Assembly: GCA_020073305.1 (NCBI GenBank)
Contig: JAIQFK010000010.1
Span: 215,568 to 279,567, forward strand
From: Terriglobia bacterium
Lineage (GTDB): Bacteria > Acidobacteriota > Terriglobia > Bryobacterales > Bryobacteraceae
Direction of reading: 5' to 3'
DNA length: 64,000 bases
Positions within the stretch are counted from its first letter, which is position 1, and each line of letters opens with the position of its first letter. Below, piece after piece: positions 1 to 8,486 of this stretch. Made by a program: the position numbers and the translations under genes. The notes under the pieces are model-generated. The model saw only the letters and a program-made list of their open reading frames with translations, was not told where the DNA came from and did not search any database.

Positions 1-44
1 TGCCGCGCTGCCGCGGACAACCCGCGAACAAACGCCGCCCTCAT
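1..44 (-). CDS. Transketolase C-terminal subunit (5' end only)
   Basis: Only the first 14 codons lie in the window. They start at ATG 44..42 and read MRAAFVRGLSAAAR before the edge. The ATG overlaps the stop of the transketolase N-terminal subunit gene (ATGA). Split transketolases are normally encoded as an N-subunit directly followed by a C-subunit, and C-subunits often start with a similar 'MR.AF...L' sequence. The C-subunit would supply the pyrimidine-binding and C-terminal domains. The identification rests mainly on position and overlap, because the fragment is short. Confidence 0.6.
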   Translation of the reverse strand, partial: MRAAFVRGLSAAAR

Positions 45-877
45 CCACTGATCTCCAGCAGGGCCCGCCGCAGGTCGTCGTCATTGGGCGGGCGGTAGTG
101 CCACTCGAGGTCGTTTTCCATGAAGGAAACGCCTTTGCCTTTCAGGGTTCGGGCGATGATAGCCGAAGGCCGGCCGGGTTCGAACGGGACCGCAGCCAGA
201 ACCGAAGCGACGGCTGAAACATCGTGCCCGTCAACCTCCCGCACAGACCAGCCGAAGGCCCGCCACTTTTCGGCAAAAGGATCCATGGCGAGGTGCGTGC
301 GGCTCATGGCCGACCAGCCATTGTAGTCGACAATCGCCGTCAAGCCGTCGAGGTGCTGGACGGGCGCAAACAACGCCGCCTCCCAGACGCTACCCTCGTA
401 GCATTCGCCATCGCTGAGCACTACGAACACACGATAGCTCGCCCCGCGCAACTTCGCGGCCAGCGCCATTCCAGCGCCCATCGGCAAACCATGACCGAGC
501 GAGCCGGTGGCCGCCTCAATGCCGGGAACGCAATGCGGGCCAGGGTGCTCGGCCAGCCTGCCGCCATCACGCGCGTACTCGTCGAGCGCCGATTCCGGAA
601 AGAAGCCGCGCTCCGCGAGCGCGCCATACTGCGCCATGCAACCATGGCCTTTGCTGAGCAGCAGCCGATCGCGGTCAGGGTCGTTCGGTTTCGAGGGGTC
701 GACGCGGAGCACGGAGAAATAGAGAGCCACCAGAAGATCTACACAGGAGAGAGCGGACCCGACATGCGGCGTCCTGCCGGCATGCGCCATCCGCAAGACT
801 CGTGCACGCACCGCGCGGGCGCGAGCCTGTAGCAAAGGCTCGTTCACGTCTCTCAAATTTTTTCCGGATTGAAACAT
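41..877 (-). CDS. Transketolase, N-terminal (TPP-binding) subunit
   Basis: About 278 residues, the usual size of a split transketolase N-subunit, which binds the diphosphate of thiamine diphosphate and Mg2+. Visible family motifs are HVGSALSCVDLLVALY, LLLSKGHG, TGSLGHGLPMGAG and the metal-binding stretch LSDGECYEGSVWEAA, followed by IVDYN. It needs the C-subunit, which starts at its stop codon. ATG 877 overlaps the end of the upstream methyltransferase by 25 bases; GTG 847 is an alternative start just beyond that stop. The open frame extends further upstream, but there it only shadows the methyltransferase. In biosynthetic clusters such pairs make or move two-carbon ketol units for unusual sugars or polyketide starters. 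The actual substrate cannot be read from the sequence. Confidence 0.9.
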   Translation of the reverse strand: MFQSGKNLRDVNEPLLQARARAVRARVLRMAHAGRTPHVGSALSCVDLLVALYFSVLRVDPSKPNDPDRDRLLLSKGHGCMAQYGALAERGFFPESALDEYARDGGRLAEHPGPHCVPGIEAATGSLGHGLPMGAGMALAAKLRGASYRVFVVLSDGECYEGSVWEAALFAPVQHLDGLTAIVDYNGWSAMSRTHLAMDPFAEKWRAFGWSVREVDGHDVSAVASVLAAVPFEPGRPSAIIARTLKGKGVSFMENDLEWHYRPPNDDDLRRALLEISG

Positions 878-1761
878 CCCACTATACCAAGATTGCCGGC
901 GTTCCAAGCCACTGCGAGGCGTCCCAGCGCGGAGTTGCGGAGCCTGGGAACCAGCCCGCGTTTGATGCCGGAGGGAAGGGGCGCCATGCCGGACCAGTAG
1001 TAGATGGGATACCGGTTCCGGACGGCAAACACACGCAGTACATCGAAGCCATTCTTGACGAGGATTCGGGCCATCGTGCGGCGATCGTAGAGGTAGATGT
1101 GCTCGACGTCGATGATGGGGCTGCGCTCGCCGAGCAGGCGGTGGGTCCACGCGCCCGCGTCGTGGTGGATCAGGAACACCAGCCCGCCGGGCCGCAAAAT
1201 ACGCCGGCACGTCTGAAGGGTCGCATTGGGATTCACCAGGTGATCGAAGACCTGAAATCCGCAAACCATGCTGAAATGTCCTTCGGGGAAGAGGCCGTCG
1301 CGAAAACCATCGAGACGGATAGAGTCGCGAACACGCGGCGAGGCGGCTTCCACTGCATCCCGGCTCGGCTCCACGCCGCACACTTCCGTGAAGCCGAGAT
1401 CAAGCGCTCGCTCCAGGAAAAACCCGCTGCCGCAGCCGATCTCGAGCAGGCGACCCTGCGCTGGCGCGAGCGGCAGGACTTCGCGCAGATAGCGAGCGTA
1501 GGTTTCGCCCGCGAATTCGGCTTCCTGTGCGTAGGTCAGGTGGCTTTGGGCGTACAACCGCGCGAGTTCGGCTTCCTCGAGCACGGGATCGGAGCGGATC
1601 AACCCGCAATTGGCGCAGCGCACCATGCGGTAATGCACGCGATCGGGTGTGCGTCGCGCGGAAAACCGTTCGCTGGTGAAGGCTCCATCGCCAAGGGCTT
1701 CCGCGTGCAGAGGCCGATCCCAACGATCGGTGTCACAGATCGCGCACAGCGTGTGACGCAT
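853..1761 (-). CDS. Class I SAM-dependent methyltransferase with N-terminal Cys motif
   Basis: 302 residues. Two CxxC pairs near the N-terminus (CAIC at about 6-9 and CANC at about 49-52) suggest a small zinc-binding domain, as in many sugar C-methyltransferase relatives. The Rossmann SAM-binding motif is LLEIGCGSGFFLE at about residue 107, and the post-motif ILRPGGLVFLI follows at about 190. The gene overlaps both neighbours, the epimerase by 29 bases and the transketolase subunit by 25, so the four minus-strand genes at the left edge form one transcription unit. The substrate is unknown. Because it sits beside an NAD-dependent epimerase, a nucleotide sugar or another small cluster metabolite is a reasonable guess. 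Confidence 0.85.
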   Translation of the reverse strand: MRHTLCAICDTDRWDRPLHAEALGDGAFTSERFSARRTPDRVHYRMVRCANCGLIRSDPVLEEAELARLYAQSHLTYAQEAEFAGETYARYLREVLPLAPAQGRLLEIGCGSGFFLERALDLGFTEVCGVEPSRDAVEAASPRVRDSIRLDGFRDGLFPEGHFSMVCGFQVFDHLVNPNATLQTCRRILRPGGLVFLIHHDAGAWTHRLLGERSPIIDVEHIYLYDRRTMARILVKNGFDVLRVFAVRNRYPIYYWSGMAPLPSGIKRGLVPRLRNSALGRLAVAWNAGNLGIVGCFNPEKI

Positions 1762-2716
1762 ACGGCTGCGGCTTCCAGTATCCCCGGGACTTGAACCATT
1801 GGACGGTTTTCTCGAGGCCCGAAGCCAGGCTGGTTCGAGGGGCCCAATTCAGGGCGCGGCGCGCCTTACTGTAGTCGGCGAGCCAGGTGTCGGTATCCCA
1901 AGTCCGGCCCGGCATGGCTCCCCAATTCACCTTGACGCTGGAGCCAGTCAGGGTGATGGCGTGCTCGACGACGTCGCGCACGGTGGACTGGACTCCGCTG
2001 CCGATGTTAAAAACTTCGCCGTACTGGAGGCGAAGGTCGTCGACCCGGAGGAGCGCGTCGACGACATCGTCCACATAGACGAAATCGCGCGCGGTTTCGG
2101 GCGGCACGGTGTCGAGGTCCTGTCCCTCGAGGCAGCGCTGAATCACCGTGGGCACGAACCGCGAAGGCTCTTCGTAGGGACCATAAACGGAAAACAGGCG
2201 CAGGGTGTTGATGGGCCGGTGCTCGGCGTGTGCCCGGTATCCGCACACCAGGGTCTGCGCGCACTTCGCTACCGCGTAGTAGCTGCGCGGCTCGAGCGGA
2301 TCGGTCTCGCGCATGGCATACGGCTTGGCGCCGTACTCGGAGGAACTGCCGGTGTTGATCAATAGCTTGTAGTCGACCTCGGCGCAGGCTTTCAGCAGGT
2401 TCCATGTGCCGAACACATCGGTAAGGATGATCCGGTCGGCGTCGGTCTCGTACGGATACGCGCCGTGGACGGCGAGATGGTAAATGATCGTCGGCTCAAC
2501 GGCACGGACGAATTGGCACAGACGTTCGAGGTCGGTCAGATCACCCTCGTGAAAGTGGAGCTTGTTTTCGAGGCCGTCGAGGCGCCAGCGATGGGAGCCG
2601 GGCCGCGCCAGCACGTGCACCTCGCACCCGAGTTCGGCGAGTTTCCGGGCCAGGCAGGAGCCCACAAAACCGGTGGCGCCGGTGATGAAAAACCGCTCTT
2701 CGGCGAGATTCAACAT
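1733..2716 (-). CDS. NAD(P)-dependent epimerase/dehydratase (extended SDR)
   Basis: 327 residues. The N-terminal Rossmann motif FITGATGFVGS binds NAD(P). The acidic D of EGDLTD, the serine stretch NTGSSSEYG and the catalytic YxxxK (YYAVAK) are all present, followed by LRLFSVYGPYE, typical of nucleotide-sugar epimerases and dehydratases. Length is normal for the family. It is the first gene of the minus-strand unit that continues into the methyltransferase and split transketolase. The 143 bases upstream are shared with the divergent aminotransferase gene and probably carry promoters for both. The family acts on dTDP-, UDP- or GDP-sugars in the cytoplasm; which one cannot be decided here. Confidence 0.88.
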   Translation of the reverse strand: MLNLAEERFFITGATGFVGSCLARKLAELGCEVHVLARPGSHRWRLDGLENKLHFHEGDLTDLERLCQFVRAVEPTIIYHLAVHGAYPYETDADRIILTDVFGTWNLLKACAEVDYKLLINTGSSSEYGAKPYAMRETDPLEPRSYYAVAKCAQTLVCGYRAHAEHRPINTLRLFSVYGPYEEPSRFVPTVIQRCLEGQDLDTVPPETARDFVYVDDVVDALLRVDDLRLQYGEVFNIGSGVQSTVRDVVEHAITLTGSSVKVNWGAMPGRTWDTDTWLADYSKARRALNWAPRTSLASGLEKTVQWFKSRGYWKPQPYASHAVRDL

Positions 2717-2859
2717 CGAGAACCGATGATAGCATTCAGGGCTCAGGAGGCGGGTTTTGCGCGGTGGGCGAAAGTCGGGGAAACCTTAGCGAAGAGCCGT
2801 GCGTCACTCCAGTATTCGGGTTGATCGATATACGAAAATACGTAACGGGGGATTCAGTA

Positions 2860-4221
2860 TTGGCATCTACAGCCACTGCCTGCGCTTCTGACACGCTTTA
2901 CTGCGACCGCGTAAACCCGCGGTGGGTGAGACTGCTCGACGTTTTGCAGATGAATGTCCGCTACGAGCAGTGCCGCGGAGCGGAGCTTTACACTAGCGAC
3001 GGCCGGCGCATTCTCGATTTTCTTTCGGGCTACTGCGTTCACAACGCCGGACACAACCACCCCGCAATCATCGAAGCAATTCGCGAAGAGTTGGAACGCC
3101 GGGGTCCAGCCATGTTGCAGAGCCACGTTCCGGAACTGGCGGGAGAGCTTGCCGACCGGCTCTGCGCGCGGGCTGGCGGACGCCTGCAGAAGGTTTACTT
3201 CTCGAGTTCAGGAAGCGAAGCCATTGAAGCCGCCATCAAGTTTGCGCGGGCCCACACCGGCCGGGCCGGGTTGCTCTATGCCGGCGGCGCTTTTCATGGC
3301 CTGACCTGCGGCGCGCTCTCTCTGATGGGGGACCCGTTCTGGCGCGACGGCTTCGGCCCGCTGCTTCCGGACGCGGAAGCGGTTCCCTTCGGCGACTTGC
3401 AGGTGCTGGAGCAAAAACTGGCTTCGCGTCGATTTGCCGCGCTGATCCTCGAGCCGATTCAGGGCGAAGGCGGAGTCCGCGTGCCGCCGCCTGAGTACCT
3501 TCGAACGGCGCAGACACTCTGCAGGCGCTACGGGACGCTGTTCGTGCTGGATGAAGTCCAGACGGGCATGTACCGGACCGGCCGGTTTCTCGCGGCCCAC
3601 CATTTTGACGTAGAGCCCGACATGGTCGCGCTCGCTAAGGCGCTCAGCGGCGGCCTGATTCCGAGCGGAGCTTTGTTGATGTCCGATGCTGTTTACGCTT
3701 CCGTCTACGGCTCGATCGATCGCGCGATCGTCCACACATCCACATTCAGCGAAAATGCTCTCGCGATGCGGGCGGGTCTGGCGACACTCGACGTGCTCGA
3801 ACGCGAGCGTCTCGGCGAACGGGCCTTGGCGGCCGGAGACTTTCTGCGCTCGCGTTTACAGGCGGTGCTTGCTCCTTACGAAATGGTGAAGGAAGTCCGG
3901 GGAATTGGACTTTTGAACGGAATCGAATTCCAGGCGCCTGAGAAGCTGCGCTTGCGGATTCCGTTCGAAACCTTCACGAAAATCCACCCGGGGATGTTCG
4001 GACAGGTGCTGGTGATGCGGCTGTTCCGGGACCAAGGCTTCCTGACGCAGATCTGCGGCAACAACTTCATGGTGTTGAAAGTCGCACCGCCTCTGATTGT
4101 CGAGGACCGCCACCTGGACGATTTTGTGCGCGCGGTGGCCGACGTGGTCGAGTGCATGCATTCCTCGGGCACATTCTGGTCGGAGGCGCTGGGCCTGGCG
4201 CGGCGCGTGATCAACATCTGA
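2860..4221 (+). CDS. Class III PLP-dependent aminotransferase
   Basis: About 453 residues from TTG 2860, chosen because GGGGGA ends seven bases upstream; a longer reading from GTG 2764 lacks family similarity in the added part. PLP-site residues are clear: SSSGSEAIEAAIK (phosphate loop), ILEPIQGEGG, D231 in LDEVQTG and the Schiff-base lysine K260 in LAKALSGG. This is the ornithine/acetylornithine/GABA aminotransferase fold, but the amino donor and ketone substrate cannot be read from sequence. The next gene, a flavoprotein reductase, begins three bases after the stop, so the two are co-transcribed. They face away from the epimerase/methyltransferase/transketolase unit, which suggests one biosynthetic locus around a shared promoter region. 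Confidence 0.88.
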   Translation: MASTATACASDTLYCDRVNPRWVRLLDVLQMNVRYEQCRGAELYTSDGRRILDFLSGYCVHNAGHNHPAIIEAIREELERRGPAMLQSHVPELAGELADRLCARAGGRLQKVYFSSSGSEAIEAAIKFARAHTGRAGLLYAGGAFHGLTCGALSLMGDPFWRDGFGPLLPDAEAVPFGDLQVLEQKLASRRFAALILEPIQGEGGVRVPPPEYLRTAQTLCRRYGTLFVLDEVQTGMYRTGRFLAAHHFDVEPDMVALAKALSGGLIPSGALLMSDAVYASVYGSIDRAIVHTSTFSENALAMRAGLATLDVLERERLGERALAAGDFLRSRLQAVLAPYEMVKEVRGIGLLNGIEFQAPEKLRLRIPFETFTKIHPGMFGQVLVMRLFRDQGFLTQICGNNFMVLKVAPPLIVEDRHLDDFVRAVADVVECMHSSGTFWSEALGLARRVINI

Positions 4222-4224
4222 ATC

Positions 4225-5346
4225 ATGTCATTGCCGCGCGAAACGGACGTTTTCATCGTGGGGGGCGGGCCTGCCGGACTGGCTGCTGCCATTGCGTCGC
4301 GCCAAAAAGGATTGCGGGTGATGGTTGCGGACTGGTCGCATCCTCCCATCGAGAAGCCCTGTGGCGAAGGGCTGATGCCGGATTCGCTCGAAGCGTTGCG
4401 CCAACTCGGTGTGACGATCGGCACGGAGCATTCCTTCCCGCTTCGCGGCATCCGCTTTCTCGCGCCGGGCACCTCGGTGAGCGCGAGTTTTCCATCCGGC
4501 TTTGGGTTGGGCATGCGCCGTCCTGCGCTGCACCAGTTGCTGGTCGATCGCGCCGCGGAGACAGGTGTGCGGTTCCTTTGGAGTGCGCGCGTGAGCGGTA
4601 TCAGCGAAGCCGGAGCCATCGTGGATGGCCGGCTCTTGCGGTCGCGGTGGATTGTCGGCGCCGACGGGCAGAACTCGTATGTCCGGCGCTGGGCGGGTCT
4701 CGATGCGTTTGACAGCTACAAACGCCGCTTCGGCTTCCGGCGGCACTGTCGAGTCAAGCCATGGTCGGACTGCGTCGAGATCTATTGGGGCAACGGATTT
4801 CAATTCTATGTAACGCCCGTCAGTCCGGCGGAAGCCTGCGTGGTTTTGATCTCTCGCGACCGGCACTTGCGGATAGACCGTGCGCTGGCAGGGTTCCCGG
4901 AGCTGAGAGACCGCCTGCAACGGTCCGCACGGATGGGCGCCGAACGGGGCGCCGTTTCGGTTTCCTGCAGCTTCAAGCGAGTAGTGAGTGGGCAAGTCGC
5001 TCTGATCGGCGATGCGTCCGGGTCGGTGGACGCCATCACGGGCGAAGGGATGTGCCTCGCGTTCCGGCAAGCGCTGCAGCTCGCTGGCGCGCTGGCAGGC
5101 GGCGATCTCAGCGCGTATGCCGCCGAACACCGGAGCCTGATGAGGCGCCCGGATTTCATGGCGGACGCCATGCTCTTGCTCGACCGATTTCCGGGCCTGC
5201 GCCACCGGGTGTTGTGCGCGCTTGAGGCCAGACCGGCGGTCTTTTCGACGCTGCTGGCTATGCACGTCGGAGAACGATCGCCGGCGGCTCTCGTTACGAG
5301 CGCATTTCCTTTCGGTTGGAAGATGCTGACGGCGGGCCGGGCCTGA
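4225..5346 (+). CDS. FAD-dependent oxidoreductase, geranylgeranyl reductase family
   Basis: 373 residues. The N-terminal dinucleotide motif VGGGPAGLAAA binds the ADP part of FAD. KPCGEGLMP is characteristic of the geranylgeranyl reductase/halogenase-like branch. The second FAD motif is ALIGDASGSVDAITGEGM, where the GD pair contacts the flavin. No transmembrane segment is evident, so it is probably soluble or peripherally bound. Known members reduce isoprenoid double bonds or hydroxylate aromatic or polyketide substrates. It follows the aminotransferase by three bases and probably acts in the same pathway. It lacks the K79-type and WxWxIP signatures of tryptophan halogenase, so a halogenase role is not favoured. 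Confidence 0.82.
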   Translation: MSLPRETDVFIVGGGPAGLAAAIASRQKGLRVMVADWSHPPIEKPCGEGLMPDSLEALRQLGVTIGTEHSFPLRGIRFLAPGTSVSASFPSGFGLGMRRPALHQLLVDRAAETGVRFLWSARVSGISEAGAIVDGRLLRSRWIVGADGQNSYVRRWAGLDAFDSYKRRFGFRRHCRVKPWSDCVEIYWGNGFQFYVTPVSPAEACVVLISRDRHLRIDRALAGFPELRDRLQRSARMGAERGAVSVSCSFKRVVSGQVALIGDASGSVDAITGEGMCLAFRQALQLAGALAGGDLSAYAAEHRSLMRRPDFMADAMLLLDRFPGLRHRVLCALEARPAVFSTLLAMHVGERSPAALVTSAFPFGWKMLTAGRA

Positions 5347-5380
5347 GCCGATTCATATAATGCAAAATCCGAGGAGAACG

Positions 5381-5965
5381 ATGTATCAGAACGCTCTGGC
5401 TCTCATTCTAATCACGTATGCCGCCACGGCAGGCACCTCCAGCGCCACGGACGAAATCGTGCTGGAACTGGATCCGGCGCAGACCGAAATCCATTTCACT
5501 TTGCCTGACATTCTTCATACCGTGCATGGCACCTTTCAGTTGAAGAGCGGAACTATTCGATTCGATCCCGCAACCGGCAAAGCGAGCGGCGCGGTCATCG
5601 TAGACGTGGCCAGCGGTGCGAGCGGCAGCGCGGCGCGCGACCGCAAAATGCACAAAGACGTTCTGGAGAGCCGGCGTTATCCGGAGGCGGTCTTCACTCC
5701 CGAGCGCGTGGAGGGCCGCTTCGCCTCAGAGGGGGTGGCGGAGTTGCAGGTGCACGGCCTGTTCAAGATTCACGGCGCCGAGCACGAGATGATTTTCCAG
5801 ACACGGGTGGAGAACAAGGGAGATCTGCTCGTCGCGAACCTGCATTCGGTCATGCCCTACGCGCAGTGGGGCGTGAAAAACCCCAGCACGTTCATCCTGC
5901 GGGTTAGCGATAAGGTCCAGCTCGATATTCGCGCCACCGGGCATACTCACCTGGGAACGAACTGA
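5381..5965 (+). CDS. YceI family periplasmic lipid-binding protein
   Basis: About 194 residues from ATG 5381, preceded by GAGGAGA; an ATG 21 bases upstream is less likely. A signal peptide of about 22 residues ends near TSSA. The body has the YceI pattern: LDPAQTEIHFTL, HGTF then IRFDPATGKASGAVIVDVASG, RDRKMHKDVLE, YPEAVF and LFKIHGAEHEM. The fold is a lipocalin-like barrel that binds isoprenoid or other amphipathic lipids in the periplasm. It follows the isoprenoid-reductase-type flavoprotein by 34 bases, so a role with a prenyl lipid is possible but unproven. Confidence 0.88.
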   Translation: MYQNALALILITYAATAGTSSATDEIVLELDPAQTEIHFTLPDILHTVHGTFQLKSGTIRFDPATGKASGAVIVDVASGASGSAARDRKMHKDVLESRRYPEAVFTPERVEGRFASEGVAELQVHGLFKIHGAEHEMIFQTRVENKGDLLVANLHSVMPYAQWGVKNPSTFILRVSDKVQLDIRATGHTHLGTN

Positions 5966-5982
5966 AATAGACTTAGACGACG

Positions 5983-6492
5983 TTATTGGCCGTTCAGCGA
6001 CGGGTTGATCCCGGTCGTCGGGTCCTGGGTATTCGTGCCGGTGATCTGAGGCCCGTACGCCGACGACGCATCCGTCCGGGTAGACTCGGGGCTGTGATGG
6101 ACGTGGTGGCCGCCATGATGGTGGTGGCTGAAGATTCCTGCCTGCTGGAGAGCCTGGGGCGAAGGCAACTGTCCTGTAGTCCCAGCGTTCTGGAACTGGC
6201 TTGCGAGCTGGTTGAGCTGGTTCGCGCGCGACGAATCGCCTTGGCTTTGGGCGTCCTTTGCTGCCTGTTGTAGCTTGTTCGCAATGTTTGTGGTGATCTG
6301 CTGGAACTGGCCCGGATTCTGCTGCTGAACTTGTTGCAGCATGCTGAGAAACACGGCCGTGGGCGAGATATCCGCCGTGCTGTCCTGCGGCGTGGTGGTC
6401 GACGACACTGTACTGGAGTTTCCGGCAGACGCGTTGTTGCTCACCGGCTGAAACAAGCTGGGCTGTAGACTTGTAAGCGGATTAATAGTCAT
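5983..6492 (-). CDS. Hypothetical Gln/Ser/His-rich protein
   Basis: 169 residues, not matched to a named family. The N-terminus is Ser/Thr/Asn-rich. The middle (about 55-100) is a predicted helix with many Gln residues (FLSMLQQVQQQNPGQFQQI, then NKLQQAAKDAQSQG). The C-terminal third has a histidine cluster, HHHHGGHHVHH, and a disordered tail. There is no signal peptide or membrane segment. The His cluster could bind Ni, Zn or Cu. It is convergent with the YceI gene, 17 bases apart, and divergent from the MBL hydrolase. Codon use and the coherent N-terminal ATG support a real gene. Confidence 0.6.
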   Translation of the reverse strand: MTINPLTSLQPSLFQPVSNNASAGNSSTVSSTTTPQDSTADISPTAVFLSMLQQVQQQNPGQFQQITTNIANKLQQAAKDAQSQGDSSRANQLNQLASQFQNAGTTGQLPSPQALQQAGIFSHHHHGGHHVHHSPESTRTDASSAYGPQITGTNTQDPTTGINPSLNGQ

Positions 6493-6680
6493 GGCCTTGC
6501 TTAAGCAACTGCCTGGCCCGGCCTAACTGCATGAAAAGAGAGGTCTAGCTGCCGGATGTGGGTGGCAAAGCCATGACATCGCTAAACTCCTGACGGCATG
6601 CCTGGCCGTAACCCTTGATCTCCTTGCCTTGCCCCTCCGCCACGCGATAGCATAGGCCTCTTCTGAGGAGAGCGAAGTTG

Positions 6681-7649
6681 ATGATCAAACGCCGCATCTG
6701 GATTCTGAGTATATTTGCGCTCCTTACCGCGCTGGCCTTCTTTGTGGCCGCCGGCGACGTGGCGCCAGGAACCGTGAAACAGATTGTTCCGGGCGTCTGG
6801 TTTCGTGAAGGCGAAATCCACACGCTGGGACATTGCAACAACGCCATCATCGAGATGAAGGATTACCTCATCGTGGTGGATGCGAATTTCCCGAGCGGCG
6901 CGCGTGCGGTGATGGACGCAGCCAAGAAAGTGTCCAACAAGCCGGTGAAGTACGTCTTCGATACTCACCACCACGGCGACCACGCGTATGGCAACCCCGT
7001 TTGGACGCAAGCCGGCTCCATCACGCTGGCTTACAAGGGTGTGGCCGAGGAAATGAAGCGCTACGAACCTAAACGCTGGCAGGATACGGCCAAGGAGCGC
7101 AAGGATGTTGGGGAGCTGAACCTCGCGAATCCCGAGCCACCCAAGCAGACGTTCGATAAGAGCCCGTTCATCCTGAAGGATGACACGCGCGAGGTGCGCT
7201 TTTACTTCTTTGGCTGGGCGCACACGCGCGGCGATGGTTTCGTCTACCTGCCCAAAGAAAAGGTATTGTGTTCCGGTGACGCAGGTGTAAACGGCGCCTA
7301 CAACTACACCGCCGATGGGAACATTGGCAATTGGCCGAAAGTAATGGAAGCCGCGCAGAAGCTCGATGTGACGCATGTGCTCCCGGGACACGGTGGTTCA
7401 GGCGGTAAGGAAGTCCTGGAAGGGCAAAAACAGTTCATGATCGAACTGCACCGTGCGGTCGAGGCCGCCGTGAAGCAGGGCAAGAAACTTGACGACATCG
7501 TTAAGAAGGACGGAACCAAGCTGGTTTCCACCAGCATCCAGCTCCCCGACAGCGTGAAAAACTGGGTGGGGGAGGGCCTGCCCGACCAGGTCCGCGACGC
7601 CTACGAAGAAATCACGCAGCACAAGCCGATTGGAAACGTGCCTCACTAG
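6681..7649 (+). CDS. Exported metallo-beta-lactamase-fold hydrolase
   Basis: 322 residues from ATG 6681, with GAGGAGAG eight bases upstream. An N-terminal hydrophobic segment (ILSIFALLTALAFFVAAG) is a signal peptide or anchor. The zinc motif HxHxDH is H96, H98, D100, H101, followed by H181 (GWAHTRGD) and a late GH in LPGHGG. This gives the usual binuclear metal site of the family, whose members hydrolyse lactams, thioesters, phosphodiesters or lactones. The arrangement is closest to the SoxH/quinoprotein-relay type of periplasmic MBL proteins rather than to true beta-lactamases. The next gene starts 14 bases downstream in the same direction. Confidence 0.85.
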   Translation: MIKRRIWILSIFALLTALAFFVAAGDVAPGTVKQIVPGVWFREGEIHTLGHCNNAIIEMKDYLIVVDANFPSGARAVMDAAKKVSNKPVKYVFDTHHHGDHAYGNPVWTQAGSITLAYKGVAEEMKRYEPKRWQDTAKERKDVGELNLANPEPPKQTFDKSPFILKDDTREVRFYFFGWAHTRGDGFVYLPKEKVLCSGDAGVNGAYNYTADGNIGNWPKVMEAAQKLDVTHVLPGHGGSGGKEVLEGQKQFMIELHRAVEAAVKQGKKLDDIVKKDGTKLVSTSIQLPDSVKNWVGEGLPDQVRDAYEEITQHKPIGNVPH

Positions 7650-7663
7650 AGATCGCCGCGGCC

Positions 7664-8452
7664 ATGAGCTTCACAACGGCCAACGGAATCCGAATCGCCT
7701 ACGACGATGTAGGCGAGGAAGAGCCGGCTCTCCTGTTTCTTCCGGGCTGGTGCGTTAACCGGTCGGTCTTCCGGGATCTCATCAGCCGCACGAGCCAGCG
7801 GCGCCGTTCGCTGGCTTTGGATTGGCCGGGGCATGGCGGCTCGGATGCGTCCGCGCGGGATTTCGGCGCGAAAGAACTCTTCCAGGCAGCCAAGGCGGTG
7901 ATCGAGGCGAGTGGCGCGGCGGCGGTTGTGCCGGTAGCGCTGGCTCACTCCGGCTGGGTGGCGCTCGAACTGCGCCGTAGACTGGGCCGCCGAATTCCGA
8001 AACTTGTGCTTCTCGACTGGATCGTCACCGAACCGCCACCGCCATTCCTCGACACGCTCCGCGGTATGCAATCGGCCGAGCACTGGAAGCAGACCGTAAA
8101 TGAAACTCTGGCCATGTGGCTGCATGGCGTCGAGAATCCAGCCTTGAAGCAATTTGTTCAGGACGAGATTGCCCCGTATGGAAAGCCGATGTGGGCTCGG
8201 GCCGCGCGTGAGATCAGTGCGGCGTACCAGAAGGAGGGCAGCCCCATGCAGGCGCTCTCGCACCTGTTGCCGGCCATCCCGGTCCTGCACCTCTATGCAC
8301 AGCCCTCGGACGCCGCTTATCTGAATGCGCAGCAGGCGTTCGCGGCGAGTCATCCGTGGTTCCGCGTGCGCCGCGTGAAGGCGAGCAGCCATTTCCCGAT
8401 GTTCGAAGTGCCGGATGAAATGGCCGGAGCGATCGAGCAGTTCGCCGGCTGA
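7664..8452 (+). CDS. Alpha/beta-hydrolase-fold protein resembling cofactor-free 2,4-dioxygenases (Hod/Qdo)
   Basis: 262 residues. The whole length lines up, from memory, with 1H-3-hydroxy-4-oxoquinaldine 2,4-dioxygenase: LPGWC, GHG, GGWV-like HSGWV, LLDW, MWLHG, GSPMQAL, HPWF and a final SHFP...VPDE. With an offset of 7-8 residues, D118, H243 and W152 fall on Hod D126, H251 and W160. The nucleophile-elbow serine (Hod S101) is A94 here, and Hod H38 is V31. In Hod the His/Asp dyad, not the serine, drives O2-dependent ring cleavage without cofactor, so the loss of serine argues against an ordinary esterase. The substrate is unknown. It lies between an MBL hydrolase and HyuA in one orientation, which suggests a small heterocycle-degradation operon. 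Confidence 0.75.
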   Translation: MSFTTANGIRIAYDDVGEEEPALLFLPGWCVNRSVFRDLISRTSQRRRSLALDWPGHGGSDASARDFGAKELFQAAKAVIEASGAAAVVPVALAHSGWVALELRRRLGRRIPKLVLLDWIVTEPPPPFLDTLRGMQSAEHWKQTVNETLAMWLHGVENPALKQFVQDEIAPYGKPMWARAAREISAAYQKEGSPMQALSHLLPAIPVLHLYAQPSDAAYLNAQQAFAASHPWFRVRRVKASSHFPMFEVPDEMAGAIEQFAG

Positions 8453-8486
8453 GCGCCGCCTCGGCCGTTTGATACGATGCTGAATC

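Noticed and set aside
878..1381. N-terminal extension of the transketolase subunit
   Set aside because: The added sequence is low-quality, Arg-rich and antisense-free shadow of the methyltransferase gene in another frame.
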